64,000 bases of DNA, from assembly GCA_963667145.1 (NCBI GenBank), contig OY762943.1:1178001-1242000 (forward strand), given 5' to 3'. Position numbers and translations under genes: made by a program. Shown here piece after piece: positions 17,298 through 25,280 of the stretch. This DNA comes from G963667145 sp963667145. GTDB taxonomy: Bacteria; Cloacimonadota; Cloacimonadia; G963667145. How positions within the stretch are numbered: position 1 is the stretch's first letter; each line of letters begins with the position of its first letter. The notes below the pieces were generated by a model. The model saw nothing but the letters and a program-made list of their open reading frames with translations. It had not been told where the DNA came from and did no database searches.

Positions 17298-17325
17298 AAA
17301 GGCTGAGAAATTTTCTCAGCCTTTT
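17298..17325 (-). terminator. rho-independent terminator after the tRNA-synthetase-like gene
   Basis: A near-perfect stem pairs AAAGGCTGAGAA with TTCTCAGCCTTT around a tiny loop, with T-rich sequence on both sides, so it could work in both directions. On the minus strand it lies 22 bases after the stop of the 17347-18579 gene. Confidence 0.8.
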
Positions 17326-17346
17326 CTATAATTTTGTTTAATACTT

Positions 17347-18579
17347 TTAGAACAAATACAACGAGTGTGAATCGGGGTTTTTTCCGAAGAAAGTCACGTC
17401 GTCGATTTTTTGGATTTTGTCGCCACGGAGTGTAGCAAAGAGGAATCTCTCTACACCAAGTCCACCGCCCATGGTTGATGGGAACACTGGAGAGCCGTCG
17501 TCATTTTTCATGTTGGCGAACATCAAGAAAGGTCCATATCCAGCTAAATCTTCGATGTTTTCCAAGTATCCTTCTTTGATTTCAGGGCGGACATTCAAGA
17601 CTTTGTTAGCCAAAATTCTTTGAACAATCGGTTCGTAGAGCCACTCTCGTACGCCACCAGAGAGTATCTCCTTAGCTGTGAGCCTCGTGCCGTCTTTCTT
17701 TACGGTTTTAGCTACTAAGTCGTAGTTGAAAATGTTGTCGGAAGTCACATCGTCCAAGGAAAGACTGGAACCGTCCTTTTTCGTGAAGGGATAAATCAAA
17801 TCGTAGTTCTCGCGTTTGATGCCCGTAATCCAAAAAAATTGGTCGTCAGTTTCTTCGCCAACAGCTTCCTCACCAGTCTTTTTGCCGTATTTCCCCACAG
17901 CGTAGTCGTAGGTATATTCAGGGAAAGGAACCGCTGGAACAGGGAACTGCACGTCAAGTGCATCCATATCTTCTTTGTTATTTTTGTTCAGCTCTTCGCA
18001 GATATGTTTAATCATTCTTTCAAAAAGATTTCTCGCTTTGGCACTGTCGTTTTTGATGAGCTCCAAAATTTCGTCTTCTTTGGTAAAATATTCGTCCAAA
18101 GTCACATAGCGGTCTCTCTTCATCTCAATGTCGATTTGTGAAAAATCTATCAAGTAGCGACCTCTTTGTTGATGAGTTGGGCTTTCCAATTCCAATCTGA
18201 TATTCGGAGAATCCACGAAAACGCCTTTGATTTTCGGATTGGAGCACGCCAAGAATTTGCTGTAAATCATTGAGTGAGTAGTAACATAGCTATTGCCCTT
18301 GTAGGATATAGTGGGAGTGTGTTCGATGTCGTGAGCCAACGGGTCTGTCACCACACTCATCAGGAGTTTTTCCAAATTTATCAAGCCTTCGTTTGCCAAA
18401 AATTGTGTGGCTGCATTCATAAAAGTTGTTTTGATTTTGAAAATGTGATACAACTCGTCAGAGAGCCATTTATTTTTGTAATTATCGTTTATATACTCAT
18501 CCAAAGTAATTCCTTGCTGTTTGAGACCAGCTTGGAAGTTGCTGAGACATTGTCCGATTTTGCTAAAGGTTGATTCCAT
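17347..18579 (-). CDS. class II Asn/Asp-tRNA-synthetase-like protein without anticodon domain
   Basis: 410 residues from the ATG at 18579, which has AGGAGG 10 bases upstream (a GTG at 18588 is too close to it). The class II aminoacyl-tRNA synthetase core of the Asp/Asn/Lys subclass is visible: a motif 1-like helix near residue 35-60, motif 2 (NIRLELESP ... RGRYLIDFSQIDIEMK) and motif 3 (GGGLGVERFLFATLRGD). The N-terminal OB-fold anticodon-binding domain, about 100 residues in true AsnRS and AspRS, is absent, and the middle contains an insertion. It therefore belongs with AsnRS paralogues; an archaeal one makes asparagine from aspartate. The product here may be free asparagine or another amide, which is inference. 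Confidence 0.75.
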   Translation of the reverse strand: MESTFSKIGQCLSNFQAGLKQQGITLDEYINDNYKNKWLSDELYHIFKIKTTFMNAATQFLANEGLINLEKLLMSVVTDPLAHDIEHTPTISYKGNSYVTTHSMIYSKFLACSNPKIKGVFVDSPNIRLELESPTHQQRGRYLIDFSQIDIEMKRDRYVTLDEYFTKEDEILELIKNDSAKARNLFERMIKHICEELNKNNKEDMDALDVQFPVPAVPFPEYTYDYAVGKYGKKTGEEAVGEETDDQFFWITGIKRENYDLIYPFTKKDGSSLSLDDVTSDNIFNYDLVAKTVKKDGTRLTAKEILSGGVREWLYEPIVQRILANKVLNVRPEIKEGYLENIEDLAGYGPFLMFANMKNDDGSPVFPSTMGGGLGVERFLFATLRGDKIQKIDDVTFFGKNPDSHSLYLF

Positions 18580-18772
18580 GATTGTCACTCCTCCTGTGTA
18601 CTTGATTTTTTATTTCTCGCAAAGGAAGAAAAAGGTGCTTATGTGTCAATGAATTAAATTTGTTGTTGGGAAAATATAATCTGCTTTGATGTTAGCATTA
18701 TTAAGAGAAAATTTCTTGACTTGGATTGTATGATTTATCCCATTAGTTGTAATTATAAATTGAGGAGAAGAT

Positions 18773-18982
18773 ATGGCTAAAAAATGTCCGTATTGTGCTG
18801 AAGAAATTGCTGATGATGCAATTAAATGTAAACATTGTGGAGAATTTTTAAATAAGGAAGAAGCTAAAGAAGGCGAAGTTAGAATTTCTGAAAATAAAGA
18901 AGTTGAAAGTAAAAGTAGCCTTCTTCCTATTATCTTATTGTTGGGAGTTATAGCACTTTTGTTATTGATTTTTGTAATGTAA
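18773..18982 (+). CDS. small zinc-ribbon protein with C-terminal membrane helix
   Basis: 69 residues. The N-terminus is a double-CxxC zinc ribbon (CPYCAEEIADDAIKCKHCGEFL), followed by a charged linker and a single hydrophobic helix (LLPIILLLGVIALLLLIFVM) at the end. GAGGAG lies just before the ATG. Such zinc-ribbon plus single-helix proteins are common in bacteria and are usually uncharacterised. The next gene begins 4 bases later and is also a membrane protein. Confidence 0.75.
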   Translation: MAKKCPYCAEEIADDAIKCKHCGEFLNKEEAKEGEVRISENKEVESKSSLLPIILLLGVIALLLLIFVM

Positions 18983-18986
18983 AGTA

Positions 18987-19328
18987 GTGAAATTCTTTAT
19001 TTGGAGTGTGTTTGTTTTAATTTTTTTTGCTAATCAATTGTTTGAGTATTTTGGAGGACGAATATTTTTTCTGTTTTCTTATTTGGATGATTTTCTTTTC
19101 TTTCCCATTGTTTTACCGCTTGTAATCAAAATTTATAGTAAAATCAACCCCTCTTCTATTAAACTGACAAACTTGGATTTGTTTTTTATTTATTTGTTTT
19201 TCAGTGTGTTGTTTGAATTTATTTTCCCTCTTCTTAACCCCAAATATACTTGTGATTTGTGGGATTTTATTCCTTACTTTTTTGGAATTGTTTTTTGCCG
19301 ATTTTTTTTAGTTAGTAAAACATCTTAA
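18987..19328 (+). CDS. small integral membrane protein of unknown function
   Basis: 113 residues, GTG start 4 bases after the zinc-ribbon gene, no good ribosome binding site of its own. Three to four hydrophobic segments (WSVFVLIFFANQLFEYF; FFPIVLPLVIKIY; LFFIYLFFSVLFEFIFPLL; FIPYFFGIVFCRFFLV). No motif identifies a function. Probably translated together with the preceding gene. Confidence 0.55.
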   Translation: MKFFIWSVFVLIFFANQLFEYFGGRIFFLFSYLDDFLFFPIVLPLVIKIYSKINPSSIKLTNLDLFFIYLFFSVLFEFIFPLLNPKYTCDLWDFIPYFFGIVFCRFFLVSKTS

Positions 19329-19437
19329 GCTTGAAGAGATTTCTATTAACTTAGTCGCTCACCGAAAATTTCTTGACATTTTAGCTTCTAAAAATTCTTT
19401 TCATAAAAATATTCCAAAATAAATTAAAGGTGGGAAG

Positions 19438-19842
19438 ATGCGTCATAAATCTCCGAATACAGGACAGATAGATATTTTTAGACCCTTTCTTTTTGAGATG
19501 CTTGATAAAAATCATCCGTTGTGCAAGCTGGCAGACCAAGTGGATTGGGAAGCTATCGACAAAGAGTTTGAGGTGTATTATTCCGATCTTGGCAGAGGTT
19601 CCAAGCCTATTCGCCTTTTGGCTTCTCTGCTCCTTCTCAAGAGGATTTACGATATTTCGGATGAGCTTGTGGTCAATCGTTGGAGCGAAAATCCTTTCTT
19701 TCAATATTTTAGCGGTATGGAATATTTTGATTGGCATTTGCCTTGTGATTCCAGTGAATTGACTTATTTTCGTCGGAGGATAACTGAAAAAGGTATCGAT
19801 TATCTGGACAATATCGACATAAGCGTTGCCAAACCTGAATGA
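19438..19842 (+). pseudogene. IS5/IS1182-type transposase, N-terminal remnant
   Basis: 134 residues ending at a TGA. It matches the N-terminal DUF772 region of IS5/IS1182 transposases: FRPFLFEMLDKNHPLCKLAD, WEAIDKEFEVYYSDLGRGSK, ILASLLLLKRIYDISDE-like helix, ENPFFQYFSG and SSELTYFRRRI. The whole catalytic domain is missing. A proper ribosome binding site (AAAGGTGGGAAG) and a TTGACA at about 19373 remain upstream. The last 3 bases overlap the ATG of rarA, so the remnant has become the leader of that gene. Confidence 0.85.
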
Positions 19843-21098
19843 TACCTCTTTCCGAGCAGCAACGACCGACTAAGCCAGAGGAGATAGTCGGACAAAAGAA
19901 ACTTCTGCAAGATTCCCCTGTTCTTGGCGATTTTATGGCAGGCAAGTATCTGTCGTCGTTCATAATGTGGGGTCCTCCCGGCTGTGGCAAAACCACGATT
20001 GCCAAGATAGTTTTGCAAAATTGTAGGCTCCCTTGGAGGCAGTTTTCGGCTGTGCATTCCAGCATCACGGAGATAAAGTCGTTTATGTTAGAGGCGAAGA
20101 AGATTTTTGAGATGAACCAGCAGGCGACGGTGGTTTTCATTGACGAAATTCATCGCTTCAACAAGGCTCAGCAGGACGCTTTTTTGCCTTACATAGAATC
20201 TGGTGCTGTGATACTAATTGGTGCGACCACGGAGAATCCATCGTTCGAGGTGATTTCCGCATTGCTTTCGCGTTGTCATCTTTTTGTGCTGGAGAGTTTG
20301 ACGAGCGAAGAAATCTTGCAAATCATCGCCAAAGTAGAGACTAATGGCATAGAAATTGAGCAAGTTGTGTTACAGTATATTGCCAATATTAGTCAGGGAG
20401 ATGCCAGAGTGGCTCTGCGAGATATGGAGCTTCTTTTGAGTGGCAATGCCAAAAAGGTTGACTTTGAGGAAGCGAAAAAGATTTTGCAGGCAAAGGCTGT
20501 GGCTTATGACAAAAACGGTGAGGAGCATTACAATCTGATTTCCGCTTTTCACAAGTCCGTGAGAGGTAGCGACCCGCAAGCGGCTTTGTATTGGTTTGCA
20601 CGGATGCTGCAGGGTGGTGAAGACCCGAAGTTCCTTGCTCGCAGGATGATACGCATTGCCAGTGAAGACATTGGACTTGCTGACCCGCAGGCTTTGGTGC
20701 AAGCAGTGAACGCTCAGCGAGCTTTGGATTGTGTGGGAATGCCAGAAGCCAGTGTTTGTCTGTCGCAGGCGGTGATTTATTTGGCAACAGCTCCCAAGAG
20801 CAATAAGATTGAGCTTGCGTGGCTACAGGCGGAAGCTGATGCGAGTGCCACAAAACAGCAGAAAGTGCCTTTTCACATTCGCAACGCACCGACGAAATTG
20901 ATGAAAGATTTGGGATACAACGACGGATACAAATATTCGCACGATTATCCAAACGCATACGCTTATCAGAAATATTTTCCTGATGAGATGAGAGAGAAAA
21001 AATATTACATTCCTTCCAAATTTGGTTTTGAGGCTGAAATCAAGAAACGCTTGGATTGGTGGGAAAATCTAAAAAAGAAAGAAAAAGAAAAGAAATGA
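19839..21098 (+). CDS. rarA: replication-associated recombination protein RarA/MgsA
   Basis: 419 residues. The AAA+ domain has Walker A GPPGCGKTT (about 45-53), Walker B VVFIDEIHRFNKAQQD, sensor 1 GATTENPSFEV, and the clamp-loader-like C-terminal tetramerisation domain (HKSVRGSDPQAALYW; ASEDIGLADPQAL; KYSHDYPNAYAYQKYFPDEM). RarA acts at stalled replication forks and binds SSB. The start is unusual: an in-frame stop directly precedes the ATG, there is no ribosome binding site, and the ATGA overlaps the transposase remnant. The N-terminus MIPLSEQQRPTKPEEIVGQ is about ten residues shorter than many homologues, so the insertion probably removed the native start region and translation is now coupled to the remnant. 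Confidence 0.93.
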   Translation: MIPLSEQQRPTKPEEIVGQKKLLQDSPVLGDFMAGKYLSSFIMWGPPGCGKTTIAKIVLQNCRLPWRQFSAVHSSITEIKSFMLEAKKIFEMNQQATVVFIDEIHRFNKAQQDAFLPYIESGAVILIGATTENPSFEVISALLSRCHLFVLESLTSEEILQIIAKVETNGIEIEQVVLQYIANISQGDARVALRDMELLLSGNAKKVDFEEAKKILQAKAVAYDKNGEEHYNLISAFHKSVRGSDPQAALYWFARMLQGGEDPKFLARRMIRIASEDIGLADPQALVQAVNAQRALDCVGMPEASVCLSQAVIYLATAPKSNKIELAWLQAEADASATKQQKVPFHIRNAPTKLMKDLGYNDGYKYSHDYPNAYAYQKYFPDEMREKKYYIPSKFGFEAEIKKRLDWWENLKKKEKEKK

Positions 21099-22891
21099 AA
21101 ATTAAAAATATTGCTATTATCGCCCATGTTGACCATGGGAAAACGACATTGATGGACTCCATTTTGCGAGCCACGGGAACGTTCAACGAGAGAGAAGAGT
21201 TGGTGGACAGAGTGATGGATTCCGATTCCCAAGAGAGGGAAAGAGGTATCACCATTTACGCCAAAAATGCGGCTGTCAATTACAAGGATTACAAGATAAA
21301 TATCATCGATACGCCCGGACATGCCGACTTTGGTAGCGAGGTGGAGCGAGTTCTAAAAAGCATTGATGCCACGGTTTTGGTGGTGGATGCTCACGAAGGA
21401 CCGATGCCTCAGACGAAGTTCGTGTTGCAAAAGTCGATTGAGCAGGGAAAGAAAATCCTGGTGGTTATCAACAAAATCGATAAGCCTACTGCCAGACCAG
21501 ATTGGGTTATCGACAAACTTTTTGACCTTTTCGTGACTCTGGGTGCTAACGACGAACAGCTTGATTTTCCGTATGTTTATGCTATTGCCAGAGAATCTAT
21601 AGCCATCAGAGATTTGAGCGACCCGCGAGAAAACATAACTCCGCTAATGGATTTTATCTTGCAACACGCTCCCGACGCTCCCTGCGATGAAAAAGCTCCA
21701 TTCAGGATGCAACCTTCCACTTTGGATTACGACAATTTTTTGGGAAGAATAGCTGTGGGCAGAGTGTTTGAAGGCACAATCAATGTTAAAGACGATGTGT
21801 GGGTAACCACTTCAAGTGGCAAGAAGAAAGGCAAAATCGAAAAACTTTTTACTTACGATGGTCTAAAAAGGACTGAAGCAAAATCTGTGAGTGCAGGCGA
21901 CATTGTGGCTGTTGCTGGGATTAGCGACATTTATGTGGGGCAAACCATTGCTCAGTTTGAGGATACACCTGCTATCACAGCCACGGAAATCGACCCTCCA
22001 ACCTTGGCGATGAATTTTATGGTAAACGATTCGCCATTCGCTGGAAAAGAGGGCAAGTTCGTTACTGGAAACCAAATCAAAGAAAGATTGCTCCGCGAAA
22101 TTCAAACAAATGTGGGTTTGAAATTGGAGCTTTCGGAGACTTCGGAGAAGATTAAAGTGTTGGGTAGAGGAGAAATGCATTTGGCGGTGTTGATTGAGAA
22201 TATGCGTCGCGAAGGGTTCGAATTGCAGGTTTCACAAGCGGAAGTTATTATGCAGGAAAAAGAGGGAAAGATTTGGGAGCCGGTGGAAAATGTGGTCATC
22301 AATTTGCCAGAAAACTATTCGGGTGCGATTATCAATTTGCTTTCTCAACGCAAGGGCGAACTTTTGAATATGAGTAGCGAAAATGGATATACGACTTTGG
22401 AGTTTGAAATTCCTGCTCGAGGGCTTTTGGGATTCCGTTCCACTTTTGTGGTGGTGACCAAGGGCGAAGGAACTTTGTACAGCAGTTTTAGCAAAATGGC
22501 TCCATATTTCGGAGAGATAAAGAAGCGTCAGGCTGGTTCGCTCATTGCTGGAGAGACGGGAAAGGCTACGGCTTATTCGCTGTGGAAATTGCAGGACAGA
22601 GGACCGCTTTTCATCCACGCCAACACGAATATCTATGAGGGGATGATTTTGGGCGAATCTACCAAGGGGCAGGACCTCACCGTGAATGCCACAAAGGAGA
22701 AAAAGCTCACCAATGTTCGTTCCTCCTCCGCCGATGATGCCATTATGCTCATTCCACCAATTCAAATCACTTTGGAAAAGGCTTTGGAGTACATCAAAGA
22801 AGACGAATACGTGGAAATTACACCGCAAAACATTCGCCTTCGCAAAAAGTATTTGACAGAGAATGAGAGAAAGAGGAATTATAAGAAGTAA
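21095..22891 (+). CDS. typA: ribosome-binding GTPase TypA/BipA
   Basis: 598 residues from the ATG at 21095, which overlaps the rarA stop (ATGA) and is preceded by a purine-rich stretch. The longer frame from 21056 would add a lysine-rich tail encoded inside rarA and is rejected. Domains in order: GTPase G1 AHVDHGKTT (9-17), G2 RGITIYAKN, G3 DTPGHADFG, G4 NKIDK; an EF-Tu-like beta-barrel; EF-G domains III and V; and the TypA-specific C-terminal domain (ELLNMSSENGYTTLEFEIPARGLLGFRS). TypA binds the ribosome and helps assembly and translation under stress or cold. It is in one transcription unit with rarA. Confidence 0.97.
   Translation: MKIKNIAIIAHVDHGKTTLMDSILRATGTFNEREELVDRVMDSDSQERERGITIYAKNAAVNYKDYKINIIDTPGHADFGSEVERVLKSIDATVLVVDAHEGPMPQTKFVLQKSIEQGKKILVVINKIDKPTARPDWVIDKLFDLFVTLGANDEQLDFPYVYAIARESIAIRDLSDPRENITPLMDFILQHAPDAPCDEKAPFRMQPSTLDYDNFLGRIAVGRVFEGTINVKDDVWVTTSSGKKKGKIEKLFTYDGLKRTEAKSVSAGDIVAVAGISDIYVGQTIAQFEDTPAITATEIDPPTLAMNFMVNDSPFAGKEGKFVTGNQIKERLLREIQTNVGLKLELSETSEKIKVLGRGEMHLAVLIENMRREGFELQVSQAEVIMQEKEGKIWEPVENVVINLPENYSGAIINLLSQRKGELLNMSSENGYTTLEFEIPARGLLGFRSTFVVVTKGEGTLYSSFSKMAPYFGEIKKRQAGSLIAGETGKATAYSLWKLQDRGPLFIHANTNIYEGMILGESTKGQDLTVNATKEKKLTNVRSSSADDAIMLIPPIQITLEKALEYIKEDEYVEITPQNIRLRKKYLTENERKRNYKK
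22862..22887 (+). repeat. 26-base direct repeat, copy 1 (in the 3' end of typA)
   Basis: This stretch encodes the end of TypA. It recurs with two mismatches at 24385-24410, immediately before the start of the UbiA-like gene. The two copies flank the first GT-C-like gene. Confidence 0.8.
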
Positions 22892-22915
22892 GAGAAATAA
22901 AATTTGGAGTAAATC

Positions 22916-24379
22916 ATGAAATATATCAATAATAAATATTTTAAAATATTTTTATTTTGTACATTAATTTTAGTTTCTATAATAAGAGTAATTAGTTATA
23001 CAAGTTTTGAAAAAAATCCTTGCTCTGGCTACGATGAACAAATGTGGACAGGTTCATCTATAACTGCTTATAACATGTTTTTTAAAGATTACAAAAGAGA
23101 GAATGTTCGATTAGAAAGATGGTTTGTGGGATATTCTCAAAAATATAATTATAATTTTAGAAGAATGCCTTATGAACAAGCACAATGGTTTGATGACGCG
23201 ATATGGACATTTGGCTGGAAATCTCCAAATACAGCAAAACTAATTATGGGTTTTTTTGTTAACACTTTCGGAGAGAATGTTAATCCAGAAGGATATTTTT
23301 ATCATTATACTGCAAATAAAAAAGAAAATAAATGGCCTGGAAATTATGTTTCTGATAATCTAATAAAATTGGCAAGAATACCTAATAGTATTATGACTTT
23401 TCTTTCTATTCTAATTGTATTTATTATAGGACTAAAGTTTTTTAATTTTTATACAGGTTTTTTTTCTTCCCTATATCTTCTTTTTAACAATCATTTTTTC
23501 TTGATAAATACTCAAGCAAGAGTTTCCAGCCCTTCAATTTTCTTTTCTTTTATTGTCTTACTCTTTTTTTTACTTTTTCTTGAAGAACTTTATAAAAATA
23601 GTGGTAAAAAAATTTATTGTTATAGTGCAATAATTGGATTTAGTTTTCCTCTTGCTGTTGGTGCAAAATTAAATGCGGCTTTGATAGGCTATTTTTTTGT
23701 TGTATTTTTTATTTTGAATTTATTTTTATTATTAAAAAAAAGAAGAATAGAACGGAAAAGTAAAAAAGGGAAACTTATAGTAGAATTTATACGCATAAGA
23801 GAAAATTACAAAGTGATACAAAAAATGATTTTATGTTTTTCCATAATAACTGTTTTAACTTTTATAATTTTTATCTATACAAATCCTACTTTGTACGACA
23901 AACCAATAATGAAGATGGTAATGATGCAAGAATCTGTTAAAGAGTTTTTCGACATAAGAGCTAGAGCATTAAATTCTACGGATATAAATAATTCTTGGTT
24001 TGTTTCATTTTGGTATATAATTAAAAGAAATTTTTTAAAAATTGAATTCAATTTTTTAGGGACTTTTGGAGCCAATATGAAAATAAAATATAACTTCTTA
24101 GATTTTTTCTTTTTTATTACAGGATTTATTTATTTGTTAAAAGAAAGTGTAAATAGGATTAAATATGACTATAAAATTAGCAAAGAATTAGTAATTATTA
24201 TGTGGTCCCTAATTTTTATTTGGGGGATATCAAAATTTATTTGGATAGATTGGGGTAGATATTACCTTCCATTATATACAACGAATTCTATAATTATTTC
24301 TGTTGGGATTGTTGAGGTTTTAAGAAAAATTAAATTTATCTTAAATAGAAAAAGTATATTCAAACATAAAGCTATTTGA
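22916..24379 (+). CDS. polytopic membrane protein, GT-C (ArnT/PMT-like) glycosyltransferase candidate
   Basis: 487 residues with about 10-11 hydrophobic segments. Between the first two segments lies an acidic pair in a characteristic position (PCSGYDEQMWTG), as in GT39/GT83 enzymes, where it binds the polyprenyl-phosphate-sugar donor. No other signature is clear; divergent GT-C proteins share little sequence. Such enzymes transfer a sugar from a lipid carrier on the outer face of the inner membrane. It is far more AT-rich than typA, and GGAG precedes the ATG. A 26-base direct repeat on each side suggests the gene was inserted between typA and the UbiA-like gene. Confidence 0.65.
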   Translation: MKYINNKYFKIFLFCTLILVSIIRVISYTSFEKNPCSGYDEQMWTGSSITAYNMFFKDYKRENVRLERWFVGYSQKYNYNFRRMPYEQAQWFDDAIWTFGWKSPNTAKLIMGFFVNTFGENVNPEGYFYHYTANKKENKWPGNYVSDNLIKLARIPNSIMTFLSILIVFIIGLKFFNFYTGFFSSLYLLFNNHFFLINTQARVSSPSIFFSFIVLLFFLLFLEELYKNSGKKIYCYSAIIGFSFPLAVGAKLNAALIGYFFVVFFILNLFLLLKKRRIERKSKKGKLIVEFIRIRENYKVIQKMILCFSIITVLTFIIFIYTNPTLYDKPIMKMVMMQESVKEFFDIRARALNSTDINNSWFVSFWYIIKRNFLKIEFNFLGTFGANMKIKYNFLDFFFFITGFIYLLKESVNRIKYDYKISKELVIIMWSLIFIWGISKFIWIDWGRYYLPLYTTNSIIISVGIVEVLRKIKFILNRKSIFKHKAI

Positions 24380-24384
24380 TGGAA

Positions 24385-24410
24385 AATGAAAGGAAGAGGA
24401 ATTATAAGAA
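24385..24410 (+). repeat. 26-base direct repeat, copy 2 (before the UbiA-like gene)
   Basis: Matches 22862-22887 except for two bases; includes the word AAGAGGAATTATAAGAA in both. It ends exactly at the ATG of the next gene and provides its ribosome binding site (AGAGGA region). Confidence 0.8.
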
Positions 24411-25280
24411 ATGAGCGAATATTTGAGATTATTGAGAGTGAATCAGTACATAAAAAATTTATTGATTTTTGCTCCAATATTCTTTTCTTTCAATTATTCT
24501 AATCTTTATTTGCTTAAAATTTGTGCAATTTCCTGTTTTCTTTTTTGTCTATTGAGCAGTGTTATTTACATTATAAACGATATTTGCGATATAGAAAAAG
24601 ATAAATTACATCCATATAAAAAATATCGTCCTTTGGCGAATGGAGACATTAATAAAAAAAATGCTCTTATTCTCGCTATTATTCTAATTTGCTTATCTTT
24701 TATAGGCTCTTTTCTGTTAAATAAATCTGTTTTTTTGTTTTTCCTCGTCTATTTTGTTTTCAATATTCTTTATTCGTTAAAATTGAAAAAGATACCTATT
24801 TTAGATTTGATTGCAATAAGCTTTTTTTACATAATCCGAATTTTGATTGGAAGTGCCATTACAGGGATTATTTCTTCAAATTGGCTTTATATTATGACTT
24901 TTTTGGTTGCTTTAGTGGTCGCTATTGCCAAGCGGAGAGGAGAATATATTTTATCAAATGGTGAAAAATTGAGTCGACATGTGCTAGAATATTATAACAA
25001 GGATTTTTTGGACTTCTCTCTTATTTTGATTTCGGGAATAACGATTGTAAGCTATATACTTTATACGGTTTCCGAAAGAACTATTGCTTCCGTTGGTTCA
25101 GAATATGTTTTTGTAACAATTTTTTGGGTTATAGTTGGGTTTTTACGCTTTCTACAATCTGTTCTTGTTTTCAATAAATTAGATGATCCAGTTAAATTTA
25201 TTTATAAGGATAATGTATCGAAATTGATAGTTTTACTCTGGATTTTAAATTTTGTGATAATTAAGGTAATGACAAGATGA
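24411..25280 (+). CDS. UbiA-family prenyltransferase, DPPR-synthase-like
   Basis: 289 residues with eight to nine membrane helices. Both polar UbiA motifs are visible: the Asp-rich NDICDIEKDKLHPYKKYRPL (about 50-70), and a second cytoplasmic loop with AKRRGEYILSNGE instead of the usual second Asp-rich motif, the pattern seen in decaprenyl-phosphate 5-phosphoribosyltransferases. Those enzymes join PRPP to polyprenyl phosphate, the first step toward polyprenyl-phosphate arabinose or ribose. Its neighbours are two GT-C-like proteins that could use such a donor. The TGA stop overlaps the next ATG (ATGA). Confidence 0.75.
   Translation: MSEYLRLLRVNQYIKNLLIFAPIFFSFNYSNLYLLKICAISCFLFCLLSSVIYIINDICDIEKDKLHPYKKYRPLANGDINKKNALILAIILICLSFIGSFLLNKSVFLFFLVYFVFNILYSLKLKKIPILDLIAISFFYIIRILIGSAITGIISSNWLYIMTFLVALVVAIAKRRGEYILSNGEKLSRHVLEYYNKDFLDFSLILISGITIVSYILYTVSERTIASVGSEYVFVTIFWVIVGFLRFLQSVLVFNKLDDPVKFIYKDNVSKLIVLLWILNFVIIKVMTR

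Noticed and set aside
21056..21094. Longer TypA start at a TTG
   Set aside because: The extra residues are a Lys-rich read-through of the rarA 3' end; the family N-terminus MKIKNIAIIAHVDHGKTT begins at 21095.
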